DNA of 64,000 nucleotides, taken from Mangifera indica (taxonomy: Eukaryota; Streptophyta; Magnoliopsida; Sapindales; Anacardiaceae). A program made the position numbers and the translations under genes. Below the pieces are notes generated by a model. The model worked only from the letters and a program-made list of their open reading frames with translations. It had not been told where the DNA came from and made no database searches. Below, piece after piece: positions 36,190 through 49,104 of the stretch (its first letter is position 1; each line of letters starts with the position of its first letter). The stretch covers positions 9,982,001-10,046,000 of the forward strand of contig NC_058147.1 in the NCBI RefSeq assembly GCF_011075055.1, in the 5' to 3' direction.

Positions 36190-38420
36190 CAGACTGTAAC
36201 CGTATGCATTCTTAACTGACTTTATGGAGAGCTAGAATTTCTAAATACTTCAAAGATATTGCAACTAAGGTCTGTTTGATGAAGCGTCATGATATTGTTT
36301 TATTATTACAAGTAAAAATATATTCTCTTCTGCAAGTGAATTTTATGAGGGTCAGAAAGATAATCGACATCTGCATATCCAACTAAATTAGGATTTTTAG
36401 AGGATTTGATTGAATAGAATAATTTAAAATCTCTAGTCTCACATAAGTAATGAAATATATGTTTGATTTTGTTCTAGTAGCAATGGGTTGGTGCAAAGCT
36501 AAATTCGACTAATAAATTCACTAAAATAGATATATTTAGTCTAGTGCATGGGGCCAAATATAATAGAGCTCTAATGATATTAAAATATGGTACTTTATAA
36601 CTAAGTATCTTTTCATTTTTTTCTTTATGATAGAATGAGTCTTTTTTTGGATCAAAAAACTGAACAACCATTAAGGTGTTTAAAGGACGAGCCTTATCTA
36701 TATTAAAATGTTTAACAATTTTTCAACATAAGCTGATTGATGGATAAATATTTCATTTAAAATGTACTCGATTTATAAGGCGAAACAATATTTTGTTTTT
36801 CCGAAATCCTCTAACTCAAATTCCTTTTTCAAGTATTCAACAATATTATTTAGCTTGTTAGGAGTCCCAATTAGATTCATATTATCAACATATATTGTTA
36901 CAATGGAAAATATCGATTATGCCCTTTTTATAAAGACATAGGGACACATGAGACCATTCACATAACTTTCTTTTATCAAGTATTCACTAAGGTGATTGTA
37001 TTACATTCTTCCAAATTATTTTAATCAATACAATGATCTTTATAATTTGATTAAGTACATGCCTTGTGGATTGACTATTTTTGTTTTATATAGATTTCAG
37101 TATCCAAAATTTTATGCAAATAAACGGTAACTATATCTATTAGACGCATATCAAGTCTTTCAGAGACTATTAATCTAATCAAATACTTAAATATGATTAT
37201 ATTTATCATAGGTACATATGTTTCATCAGAGTTTATACTTGGCCTTTGGGAAAAGCCTTGGACTATAAGTTTGACTTTATATCTAATAATCTCACTTTTC
37301 TCACTTCATTTTCTTACAAATACCCATTTATATCTAATGAGTTGAATGTTTTTTTTCAGGTCCAAATACTTGACATTTTGCTAGAGAAACTAATTCTACC
37401 TCAATTGCTTATTCTCATTTAGGCCAATCATGCCTTTATTTGCATTCATCCATGGTATATGGTTCAAAATCATTATAACTCATAATTTCAGTACTATTGC
37501 GTATGAAAATACATCATCAATGTTAACTATTTCATAGCTTCATATCTCTCGTATTTATGAATAATTTATAGGTATTTTTATATTTTTATTTACTTGTTTT
37601 TCAGAGGTTTGTGCTACTTCAGGGATCATAATCTATTTTGGAGGAATATTAGAGAGTGTGTATTTTTCAATCATTTTAGCATCATTATGATTAATATTTG
37701 TTTAATTCTTTGTCTTTCTTTTTTTGAGGAACAATGTTTTTTGATCCAGTAGGTCTATCACACTTTTGGCGTGTAGTAGATTGATTAGTCATGATTTGAA
37801 TAGATTATTCAACAGTCACATTAATTCTGGTTGGTGCGTTGACAACTGGTATATGTGATCTTGTCACTTTTGTCATATCTATAAATACATAAGATATTTG
37901 GTTGATAATAATTTGTAAATGTACTTCCTTTTACACTTTAGTTTCTCTTTCGGATGTGTGAGGATCTAAATGAGAAATGCTAGATAAGTGTCAAGTAAGT
38001 CCATGTCTAACTTCAAATGACATTTTTTTTCCCCTAAATGGGAGAATGTTGTCTCATCAAAGTGGCAATATATAAAATATATAGTAAAAAGCTCACCTGT
38101 CAATGGTTTAAGATACTTGATGATAAATAATGAATTATATCCAATATAAATTTCTTAAACGTCATTGGGTCTCATTTTTGTGTATTGAAAAGACCCAATA
38201 GAGACATATAAGACAATCAAATATTCTCAAATGGGATATATTAGGTTGGTGACCAAAAACCAATGATAGGAGAGAATATTGATGATAAGAAGAAGGTAAC
38301 CAATTATAGAAGAGAATATTGATGATAAGAAGAAGGTGACAAACAAATTAATACTGTAGCATGTAATATAACATGTCCCCACATAAAAATTAGTAATTAA
38401 GTTTTTAGTAATAAAAAACA
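36190..38420 (-). pseudogene. Copia C RNase H-RT remnant (right of the insertion)
   Basis: It parallels 22147-24360 of element B. The minus-strand translation near 36.5 kb includes RALLYLAPCTRLNISILVNL, the RT-RNase H connection of copia pol. Stops and frameshifts occur throughout. Confidence 0.65.
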
Positions 38421-39280
38421 TGCAATTATTTGGAGTCTTTTGATAAGAGACTTTACCAATTCATTTTGAGTGTAGATATGTGAGACCGGATACTCAATAC
38501 CAATTCTCATAGACATGTAATAATCCTCATATATTTTAAATGTAAATTTACTAGTATTATCTAGTAATATTGACTTGATCGGATAATTTGACAAATATGT
38601 CTTTAATTTGATAACCTATGACAATAATTTAGCAAAGACAATATTTCGAATGGGTAATAAACAAACATAAGAGCTTCATGTAGATGCATAAATTAAGACT
38701 ATAAAATAACGAAGTAGGCCACATGGTGGATGAATGAGTCCACCTATGTCCCTTTGAATCTTTTGTAAAAATGATGAGAATTCAACTCCAACTCTGGAGG
38801 GAGATGATCTAACTACTAATTTGCCTTGTGAATATGTGGTGCAAAATTTTTCATTGGACAAGAAAATCTTGTGATTATTTAATGCATGTCCATTTAAAAT
38901 TTCAACAATCCTACACATCATTATAGGTCTTGGGTAACTTAGATGGTCATGTCAAAACATAAAAAATTTTGGATCAAAAAACTTCTGGTTTGATAGTGTG
39001 TATGTTTCAATTGTCTTTATAATTGTATAATATAATCCAGATGACAAAACGAACAATTTTTCTTGCCCATGCTTTCTTCTAGAGGCATTATCACTTATAC
39101 AAAGAAATTCTATACCATTTTTACTCTTGATTTCAATATAATAACTATTATTTTTTATATCTTTAAAACTAAGTATATTTCTTCTAGATCTATTTGAATA
39201 TAATATATTATTGATATTGAATTTAGTCCAAATTTTCAACAAAACTATGATTTTTTCGAAGCCTTCAATCAAGTTTACTA
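38397..39280 (-). pseudogene. Copia C integrase / gag-pre-integrase remnant
   Basis: The minus-strand translation reads FCTTYSQGKLVVRSSPSRVG, FLQKIQRDIGGLIHPPCGLL and RYFIVLIYAST, then YPIKSILLDNTSKFT and YTQNELVKSLIKRLQIIA. These are the zinc-finger tail and DDE core of a copia integrase. In the central motif the glycine before the conserved glutamate position is changed (TSKFT). Stops separate the blocks. Confidence 0.75.
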
Positions 39281-40010
39281 ACTTTGAAATAGTATTTACT
39301 TTAGCTTCAAATTAGGTTAAAGTTAGAAAAAAGTTCTTTTTTTGAGGAATTGTGTACGTTGTTACACTATCCATCAAACAAATATCTTTGTTATTAGCTT
39401 TTAAAGTCAACGCTTCAAGTTTGGAATCTGTATTATTTCATTTAAAAATTACATTAGCTATAACATACACAAAATAGTAAAAAGGAAGGAGAACGTGATA
39501 ATAAAATATAAAATAATATTAATAACTAAAAAATAAAGATATATGATAGTAACTAATTATGAAAATCTTAGGCATTCCGTCATTAGTCAAGTAACTTATA
39601 TTCTTACATTTGAAAGAAGTATTGAAATATTAAGATTTGTTAGACTGACAAGATCTGAATCATCAATGTTTGTACATATGACAAGTATACAACCAATGAT
39701 ATTTATAGCTACAATTGTTTTATGATTTACTCTGCGTTATTTTTTATTTTATTTTAGTCTTATTCTACTTTTAGTGGTATGATTAAAATTTTCTATTATA
39801 ATTATATTTGAGTTGAAAATTATTTCATCTATGACCTTATTCACAATTGTGATAACTGCAATTAGTTGTCGCATTAACTTCAGGAAACGATACAGTGTTT
39901 GTTAGGTGAGTTTGATGGTTTTTACTCAATGAACAAATATAATATTAATTCAAAATTTTCTTTTCCAATAGTGCTACTGTATGAACATATTATAAAGATG
40001 CTACTTCATT

Positions 40011-40780
40011 AACATATTATTTAGTGACTACTAGTAGCTTATATATTAATTCTGTAAACCATATTTTACGACCGAAGTTATAGTTCCTGAACAAATTAAT
40101 TTACAACTAAAATTTCACATATTAAAATAGTTATTTAATTACACATTTCCTGATTAATGTTATAGTTGCCAAATAAATTTATTTACAACTAAAATAACTA
40201 AAATGATGAAATTATATTGCAATTAAACATTTAGTTGTCAAAACAAAATTATTTACAGCTGAACCCTGCTCTATGCTATCAAGCCGACATCGTGTGGTGC
40301 CATCTTACTGAAGCTATCCAGCAAGGAGAGAAGATGCAAGTCCTTTTATATTTGAGAAAATTATGGAATTTTTATGAAGGAAATTAATTAAAATAATCTA
40401 TTTTCAATACATTTAAACAATTTTAAGTAACTTCTTATGGATTTTAAAAACATAGTCAAGAGGTTAATTTAATATTTATTTTATTCTCATTTATTTCTAG
40501 CATTAAGACTATCTTATAATACATAATATATATTTGATTATATGATATAATATATATAAAATAATGATATGTATTAAAGTATATCAAATTAATATAATAT
40601 AATAAATACATCATATAATATGATATATATATTATTAATACAAATAAATTTATATTTTAAAAAAATAATGAGTAAAAATTATTTTTTTAAAAAATATTTA
40701 TAATAATTTTTAAAATGTTAATATAATAATTAAAATATAATATATAATATAAGAGTATATCCATCATTGGTCTTATCCTA

Positions 40781-40783
<3 letters not shown>
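40011..40783. other. AT-rich spacer with degenerate repeats
   Basis: A block around AAATTATTTACAACTAAAAT recurs about three times between 40080 and 40262. The rest is low-complexity AT sequence. No gene is seen. Confidence 0.4.

Positions 40784-40824
<41 letters not shown>
40784..40824. repeat. (TA)n microsatellite
   Basis: About 20 TA units immediately before the GC-richer leader region of the CCA-adding enzyme gene. Confidence 0.9.
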
Positions 40825-40826
<2 letters not shown>

Positions 40827-41184
40827 ATGGTCGGGCGATCCTTCTCTTATAGGACCCAGGCCCTCACCGAGCCCTGGGGGCTTGGGCCAGCCCGGGGGCC
40901 TGCCACCGTTTGTCCAGCTCTGTGTGAAGGGAGAATACCGGTCTCTATTACTGCTAGAATCCCGCCTTGTGATATTCCTGGTAACTCATAAGTGACTACC
41001 GGAGCTCATCCAGCATCTGCCCCTTCGTCATCTGACACCAACTTCAACTGCCATAGTAGCCGTCTCCCGCTGCCGCAATTGGAACGACTTCGTATCGCCT
41101 GTTCGTAGCTTCCACTTTTCTGCGTGGCCTCTCAGCTTTTGTCGGGTTCGTCCGGCATCACCGGCGCTGGGAATCTCTGACAAG
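40825..41184 (+). other. Promoter-proximal GC-rich block and 5' UTR exon of the CCA-adding enzyme gene
   Basis: GC content jumps here. The first ~100 bp hold self-complementary runs (AGCCCTGGGGGCT, GCCCGGGGGC). The leader exon ends at ACAAG followed by GTGAGG (donor at 41185), and the intron ends TTCAAACAG before 41416. The transcription start is not known, so the left edge of the exon is open. Confidence 0.5.
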
Positions 41185-41423
41185 GTGAGGCATTTCATTT
41201 CCATCTCATCCAATTCTTTTGAAAAAAAAAGTAGATACATTTAAATGTACAAAAAGAGTTATTCGTATTTACAGAATGAGATTATTATAGTTTAAAATAA
41301 CCATATCTTGAAGGAAAATAAGAAAAAAAAACTCTCACCGGTTTAATTTTTGCATGAAGCCCAAATTTCGGTTTTGAATTTGGGATGTTTTTTACTCTAC
41401 TTTTATTTCAAACAGGTCCTTCT

Positions 41424-44400
41424 ATGTTAATACAAACTTTGACTATGAGACTTGCTAGCAGCTGTATAAAATTGAAGCCACTTCTTGTATTCTCTCCAAC
41501 CCCTCAGCGCATTGACAAAACCCTCGCTTTCCGAAACCAATTCAGAGCCAGACACTTTGTGTTTTTGCGCTGCAAAGCGACAATGACTGAGCCAGTGGTG
41601 GTTCAAGTGAAGGAGAAGATTGAGTTAACGGACACCGAGAAGAAGATATTTGATAGCCTCCTCAACACTCTTCGCCACTTTAATCTCAAAACCGAGCTTC
41701 GTGTTGCTGGTGGCTGGGTCCGTGACAAGGTTGAGGACTCGTTATATATTATTTAATTTGCTTTTTTTTTTTTTTAATTGAAAAGAAATCTAATTGTAGT
41801 AGCTTTAATTTGTTTTACTTTACAGCTTCTGGGGAAAGAATGTTACGATATTGATATTGCTCTTGACAACATGTTGGGAAGTGAATTTGCCAATAAGGTG
41901 GCTGAGTATGTAGCATCCACGGGTGAAAAGCCGCCTTCAGGCTTAGGGGTTATACCAAGGTACGCCATTTGTGTTTTTTAATTTTCATTTGTGCGAAGAT
42001 TTGAAGTAATTTATGATATGTCTACTGATTAGTCTCATAATTTAGTTCTGTTAATTTTTTTAGAGTTAGGTTTTAACTCTGTATGGTCTTATAGTTCCAA
42101 CTCTAAATAAGTATTTTTTTTGAGAATTTATAAAATTGTTTTTTAAATTTGGATGTGATACATACAAACATGTTGGCAGTTCTATTGCTTGTTAAATTCT
42201 GGAGTTTTGTTAGGACTTCAATAATTTTATTGACCTAATTTTCCTTTTGTTTTTTCACATTTTTCTGTTTAATGTGGAATGATTTCTTCCTTTGCTTGAT
42301 ATCTTCATGTATGACTTATTTTTTGTTCTATTTGATTATCAGCGAGACCTTTTCTTTCCTTTTTTTAGTTTCTCCCTTTTCAGTTTAGATATCCTTATTC
42401 TAGTCTAGTAATATTTTTCTTTTTGCAAGTGCATATCCATGTTCATATCATTGAATGTGTTTGTTGGATTTTCTTTGTCATATAATGATAGTATCCACGG
42501 GCTTATGTTTCATATCATGGAATGTGTTTGTTGGATTCTCTTTTTCGTATAATGATTGTAACCATTGGCTTATGGATGTAAACTTTTTGGTTATTTCTGG
42601 CCATTTTACTGTCTAATTTCAAATTTTCAGTAATCCAGATCAGTCTAAACACTTAGAGACAGCAAGGATGTACCTTTTTGATTTATGGATTGATTTTGTA
42701 AACTTAAGATGTGAAGACTACAGTGAGAATAGCCGCATTCCAACAATGGTAAACTGTTATTCACATTTTTCAACTTTTGTAATTTTATTATTCATTTGTG
42801 TTCACATTCTGCCTAAATGTATCTTTTCAGTGCTAAGAAGCTTTTTGCTTCATTATGTTCTCTTAAACTTTTTATAAGGCTATACTAATATCATTTTTGC
42901 TTTCTCAATTTGGAATGCTTTCATAAGGCACAGACGAGAATGTAGTAATTTCTAAATTATCTTATTTATTTCTGTGTTCATGGTTGCATTTCGTTTTTTC
43001 AAATTTCTTTCAAGCTTCATTATTATTGGGATGTTCTATTGTAGTCAATGAACTATCTAAGGACATTTTCCACAATTATGCTTATGCAGTCTCTTTAAAA
43101 TTTGCATGTCCAATCATATTTTGTAAGAACTAAGAAATGAAATTAGATGTTCAGTGATGAAATTAATAGGTTTACTCATTCATCACTGCAGAAATTTGGT
43201 ACAGCAGAAGAAGATGCTTATCGAAGGGATTTGACCATTAACAGGTTTTTTCTTTCTTACGTATGATAGGTGACAGAATCTCTAAAATGGAAAATTTAAA
43301 CCATAGTTTTATGTTGGTTTTTCAAAATGATCCTCACTGGGAATAATTCAAATGCTGTCAATATCTCTCTTTACCTAGTATAACTCATTAAATGCTTAGA
43401 ATTTGTCTATTGTTAATCATTCCATTGGTTATATTCCGCTTTCTTGGACTTATCTTTATACATACTTTAAAGATAATTCCATATTATTGTAATAATGGTC
43501 CTTTCCTTTGGCAGCTTGTTCTATAATATAAACACCAGCTCCGTTGAAGATCTCACAGGAAGAGGTTGACATGTTTTTATTTGCTTCTATCTTTTCCAGA
43601 ACTACTTGTTCACAGAGTTCAACCTCTAATTATTATTATTTTTCGCTTTTTTAAAAAAATTTCAGGAATTGAAGATCTAAAATCTGGAAAAATTGTGACA
43701 CCATTGCCACCAAAAGCTACATTTTTGGATGACCCCCTTCGAGTTCTTAGAGCTATTCGCTTTGGTACTTTCTAAATTTTCCCAGATAAATCTTAGTTAT
43801 GTGCCTTGATGTCTCAGTTTATCTTTAGCTGAAAGAGTAGGTGCTTCAGTGCATCTTTAACTTCAGTTCACCTTTAACTGAATCAGTTAGTGCTTATATA
43901 GCCACACACACGGTTATGTGCGTCAAGAAGTTAAAAAAAAAAAAATGTTACAAAGTGCTTGATTTCATTCAAATTTCTCATTGCACTAAGCTCAAATTGA
44001 AATATTTGTAATATAAATGTTGAGAACTGGTGTTGGATCTTAAGAAAGCTATTACTGCAATTCAGCAGTTGTTTCTTACCAAAATACTGACTTGGCATCA
44101 GTTGTCTGAATGACAAAGATTTCTTAGCCTTGATATTACACATCAAGTGCTTGTTTTGGTTATTGTTTTTCTGATGACTAATGCTATGGTGGCAAGGTGA
44201 TACTGTTGCACATGGTGAAAATTGAGTGAATGCCCATCATAATTTAACCATAGCATTTCATTGCCAATCTTGTTATACTGCATTAGGTTCTCATTACACC
44301 TTATGATATAAATTTGGCTGAACGAATTCACCATTTTACTTGTTACTTGTTTTTGTACTCAATCTTGCTTGTCATACCATCTGTGCTTGTTTGTGTTCAT

Positions 44401-47400
44401 ATTAGGTGCAAGATTTGGATTCATAATAGACAAAGAGCTAAAAAAGGCTGCTGCCTGTGATGAGGTGAAAACTGCTCTTGCAGCCAAAGTTAGCAAAGAG
44501 CGCATTGGAACTGAAGTATGTATGGCGTTAATGTTTAGATGGAGGTTTCTAGGAATATAATTTGATTTCTGGGAATATAAGTTTATTTAGATCATGAGGA
44601 AATTTATTTGGCATCACTCTGCAGTTTAAAATTAACATTTAATTATTTGCTTGTTGCTCATTGTTTGTGCAGATTGATCTCATGGTTTCTGGCAACCAAC
44701 CAGTTAAAGCAATGACCTACATTGGTGATTTGACCCTTTTTTGGATTGTCTTTAATCTTCCTCCTAAATTTGAGCCTGCAGTATCAGACGGATGTGACAG
44801 GTATGGTTTGTTCAATGTTATCATATGTAATTAGATCTGTCTTTGGTAATATTTTTAGTATTGTGAATTGACTGGGATATAAAATTTCAAATTGAAGTTG
44901 AGATCAAACTGAAAAGGCTGAAGACCAGAATAGAGTTCGTACTTTTCAAATGATGTGTTGTACTGTGACCATTGCAGTCAATCAGACATTCAACTCCTAT
45001 CGGTTCCATTAAAGTTATCTGTTGTCTGCTAGGTTTCATTGTTTCCTGTGTATGTGGTGCCTAGAGCCTTTTAATATTTAAATTTTCAGTTTTGCTCTAT
45101 CTTCTCCTGAATTATTTTCAATTTGTTTCTCTCTTATTTTTGTCTTTCCTGCTATTTCTCTCTAGATTTCTCCTAGCGCTCTCTCTCTCTCTCTATCTAT
45201 CTATTTCTATTGCTTATCTTTATCTTTTCTTTTGTCTTTTGCTGTTCTACATCACTTTGTACTTGTTTTTATTTTGTTTAAGTGGGATCTTGAAAATATA
45301 TTGCAATAGAGACAGAAGTACATGTCCAAGTTGTTAGCACTCCTGTCGAAAGGAAATTGCTTATATTAATCTCTTTCACTTTTGTATTAACAATTTGTTT
45401 TACAATTCTGTTGCATGTCTAGTACAAGTGTTTTAATACTCTGGAAACTGCCATATTGAATGTTCAGTCATGTGAAATAATGAGGAATAAAGAATTCAAA
45501 ATATACATAATTTTATCTGATGGGAAAACCAACTAGATATTTACTGATCTCTTTCTTCTTCTGATTGTATAGTTTTTTATAATTTTGTGTCTTACTCCTT
45601 TTCCTACTTAACTTAGCTTAGATGGTATCCTTCTAAGTATCAATTTTATTGGGCCATGAGAATTATATAGCATATGTAGATTAGCTATGGATCTGTATCA
45701 CACTGATAATATTTTGTTTGCTTATATAGGCTTTGCATTGCTTACTTGGATGCTGCTTGGAACCTTACCCAATTAATAGGGCGTTCAAACTTCAGTGTCC
45801 GTGGAAATTTTCCTTTTATATTTTTGTTCCATTATGGTAGCAGTTAGTGCTGACTGTGGTCTCAGTTCTTTTTGTTTAATTTAATTAATTTTTTGTTTTT
45901 TTTTTTAAAAGGCTTTGAATTTACAGATTCTTGTCATTCGTGAATGTAGGATGAGCAGAGAAGGCTTTCACTATATGCTGCTCTATTTCTCCCATTCAGA
46001 GAGATCACATATAAGGATAACAAAGCAAGAAAGGTGCGTTTGTTTTCTTGTGCTGTGCATTGATTTATATTTATAAACTTCTATGTTATATGTGGGGTGG
46101 TTTGACCATGTTTGCATTGGGCTTATATGTTCTTCTTGTAGATCTAGCTAGAATTATTTTCATGTTCACGGATATTATGTATCCATAACGTTGTTAATTA
46201 TTGTTTTTTCACTGCAGCAACTTTTAACTTAGGCTCAAAATTTTTGGAAATTTATTATGAGTTTTGGACTTTGTGGATTTGATGCCTCAAATTCTTTTCT
46301 GTGTCTTTTCTTAATCAGTTCAGGCTGAAGTTGAAATAGTTGGGATTATAAGTACCCGTTAAACTTTGGTGTGCCTTTTCTATAATAGTGTAAGGTAAAC
46401 CTTCGATATAAGGTTATATATGGAAGATTTTAAGAAAGAGATGAGAAATTTATTTATTGGGTTTATGTTATTTTTTGGTGTTCCTAATTCCTTACTGATG
46501 ATGCAATCCATAAGGTGAAGTCTTCTCTTGCAAGCATCTAGTTTTTACTGGGATTTTTTTTATTGGAAAACCAAAATACCTTTTTAATTTTAGAGAAATC
46601 AGGTGCTAAATTAGCAAGAGACTTCTCTGAGAGTGGGATAAAAAAACATATTCAAAATTTGCAAATGAACTAGTTTATGATGTAATATGCATGATGAACA
46701 AAAAAATTGAGACATATTCCTTTTGGCAACTCTTACAGCATTAGCTCGATGAGTCTTTTCCTTTAAATATGAATAGAAGAATCTTGAATGCCTTTAATAA
46801 TCCTTGGCTCGAACTGCCTTAACCAAAAGTCTACAGCTTGAGGAAATAAGGGTCATGAAGTCTTAGTACTGATTTCTCTCCTTTTTATTACTCAGCGTGA
46901 ATGCACAAAATCTCTTTTCTGCTGCTTAAAGGCTAAATCTCTGTCCTTGATGCAGATACCACTTGTCAATCACATTTTCAGAGTGTCTCTCAAGCGAAAA
47001 ATCAGTGATGCTGAAACAGTATGCCAAACAATTCTTTCTGCTTGTTTCTTAACTTTGCATTTTTTCCATACAGTGTACTGTACTTTGTCAACCTATATCA
47101 AGACTTTGTGAAAATCTTGCTGCATTATAAACTAGGTTTTTTTTTCTTTCTAGGTAATAAACATTCACAAGTCGTTGGAGAAGTTCTTATCCCTGATTCC
47201 ATATCTTGTATCAGCTGAGGATGTCAAACTTGTTGAAGTTGATTGGGGTAAAGAGTTGGTTGATGACTCTGTTCCTTCGAAACTGCGAGTTTTGACAGGT
47301 AAGAAGTTTCTGCTATTGTATCCAATGTTAGTGATTTTCAGAAGGTGTCGCTTTTAGTTGTCTGTGATAATTGTGGAAAGTCTTCCGCAATTCTGCTTAA

Positions 47401-49104
47401 ATTTCTGAAATCTTTTATCATTGTTCTTCTTACACTTACTAATGTGTCTTCTTTTGGTGGACTGCAACAGTAAGAGAAACAATTCTAGTAATTCGATGTA
47501 AACCCCCAAAAATCTTGCTTGATATAGAAGCTATTTCCACGGGGGAAGATCCCACCAGTGAAAATCCTATGTCAAATAAAAGAAATCCACAAACATTTTT
47601 TCCTGAAAGGTGTCCATAAAGCTGACTTCCATTTGACCAATCAAATATAACAATTATACCATGATTTAGAGTTTTCTTGGGGATTGAAAAGTTTTACTAG
47701 TAAAATGTTGAATAGTTGACATGGAACTACTTTCAAAATGTCCTGAAGTGGACAATTTGATCAATTATATTGTTCACAAGTTTTTTTAAAGATTTCCTTT
47801 CCAATCTATTCATAAAATTATTGAGACTTTATATTGTGATATTAGTTTCCTTGATGAATTCCACATTTTACCATTTATATGTTTCTGGTAGAAAGTAAAA
47901 GATATGTGTTAGTGAGGAAGCAGAATGACAGAAGTGGACTAGGTTTTTACGATAGCAAAAACAAGACAATTTTTTCTTCTACTTGATCTCTTACCTTTAT
48001 ATTTGCATAATCATTGTGTCTGTTATTACAAGCTTATTGTGGTGTACCTCGAGTTACATTGATTCCTTGTAGGTGACTTCTTATTCTTACCTATGCAGGA
48101 TTTCTTCTCAGAGAAATCAAAGAATTTTGGCGAGTTGCCTTGTTGATGTCCACCTTGTTATATCCCCCTGACGTTGATCATACGGATGACATTCTAAGCA
48201 AGCAATTCCAACTGGACAAAAGACGAGATTTATTTGAGGCAGTTTCAAACGCCATTACTAAACTGGGTATGGACAATGCTCTTTTTTCTGTCCTTCCAGT
48301 TCACTGTTCATTCATAGTTGTAGTACTTGCTTGATCCTCCAGCATATAAGATTATAAAATACATATTCTTTAATGTTGCATCTGTAACCCAAAAGTTAAA
48401 GGAATACAAATCATTGATGCCTAAGCATAGCCACAATGTGAGTTGGCCAGATAGCAATTTAGATACCATCTGAGATAGCTTAATATTAAAATAGCTTGAT
48501 TGGTTTTAGAATACAGTTAAGAATAAAATTATGTGTACAAACAAATCTTACTAATTTGTCCGTACAAACTAAGGTGACGGCTTATGATTGGGTGATTTGA
48601 TTGTTTGTCTTATCCATTACTTCAAGATCACCCAATTAGAGGTTACTACATCAGATTGTATAAATAAGTTTATATAATTTGTTGGTATATATAGTATTAT
48701 TCAACAGTTAAATTGAAGTTGAAAATATCCATTGAAATGTTGAAACCAATGTTTGATATTATACCTGATGTTGAAATTGTTTGTTGGCATGCAGGTCTTG
48801 AGAAAGTGTGGGATGAGAAACCTTTGGTTAACGGGAAAGAGATTATGAATGTTTTGCAGCTTAAATCTGGAGGCCCACTTGTTAGGGAGTGGGTAAGGCA
48901 ATCTTTATGCATCTAAGATCAAAAAAAAAAAAAAAAAAAAAAAAAGAAAGGTTTAAAGTTTCAAATGCTAATTTATTCTTTAACTTGCAGCAACAAAAAC
49001 TGCTTGCATGGCAACTTGCCTATCCCTCTGGGACAGCTGAGGAATGCCTTGGCTGGATGAAGGAAACCAACTCCAAACGTGTAAAACTGGAGTCTGGCAA
49101 TTAA
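41424..49104 (+). CDS. CCA-adding tRNA nucleotidyltransferase (class II), 15 coding exons
   Basis: Adds or repairs the 3' CCA of tRNAs. Exons: 41424-41729, 41826-41959, 42631-42748, 43192-43244, 43515-43564, 43666-43764, 44406-44515, 44673-44800, 45730-45796, 45950-46033, 46956-47018, 47154-47298, 48099-48266, 48795-48892, 48991-49104. All introns are GT-AG, phases agree, and the sum is 578 aa, in the family range (about 560-605 in plants). Motifs in order: [10 protein letters not shown] (nucleotide-binding GG..R), YDIDIAL (the two metal-binding Asp), [16 protein letters not shown] (RRD), [18 protein letters not shown] ((E/D)DxxR template arginine and neck), ERIGTEIDLM. The first 53 residues are basic, S/R-rich and poor in acids, a likely organelle transit peptide. 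In-frame ATGs at 41445 (residue 8) and 41583 (residue 54, MTEPVV) could give other compartments. The exon 9 donor (AGT before GTCCGT) is weak but is the only one that keeps frame. Identification is firm. Confidence 0.95.
45176..45210. repeat. CT/CTAT simple repeat in an intron
   Basis: GCTCTCTCTCTCTCTCTATC and a following CTAT run, within intron 8 of the CCA-adding enzyme gene. The hydrophobic ORF over it is an artefact. Confidence 0.7.
48921..48945. repeat. Poly(A) run in an intron
   Basis: About 25 A in the last intron of the CCA-adding enzyme gene, 45 bp before the acceptor. Confidence 0.85.

Larger units (their letters stand above)
33530..40010 (-). mobile_element. Truncated Ty1/copia element C, relative of B, split by a nested insertion
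   Basis: The sequence matches element B from the end of its 3' LTR (GGTGGGGAAATCTAGTATAATATAACA here, GGTGGAAAAATCTATCTCATATAACA-like there) through RNase H, RT and integrase to about position 26240 of B. It then stops near 40010. The 5' LTR and leader are missing and only about 30-60 bp of the 3' LTR remains. A 2.06-kb insertion at 34130-36189 interrupts the RNase H part. All frames are broken. Confidence 0.8.

Noticed and set aside
41385..41423. Upstream ATG extending the CCA-adding enzyme by 13 codons
   Set aside because: The stretch lies before a clear intron acceptor (TTCAAACAG at 41407-41415), so it is intronic; the first ATG in the spliced exon is 41424.
45092..45337. 81-aa hydrophobic ORF
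   Set aside because: It lies within an intron of the CCA-adding enzyme gene and is made of CT-rich simple sequence.
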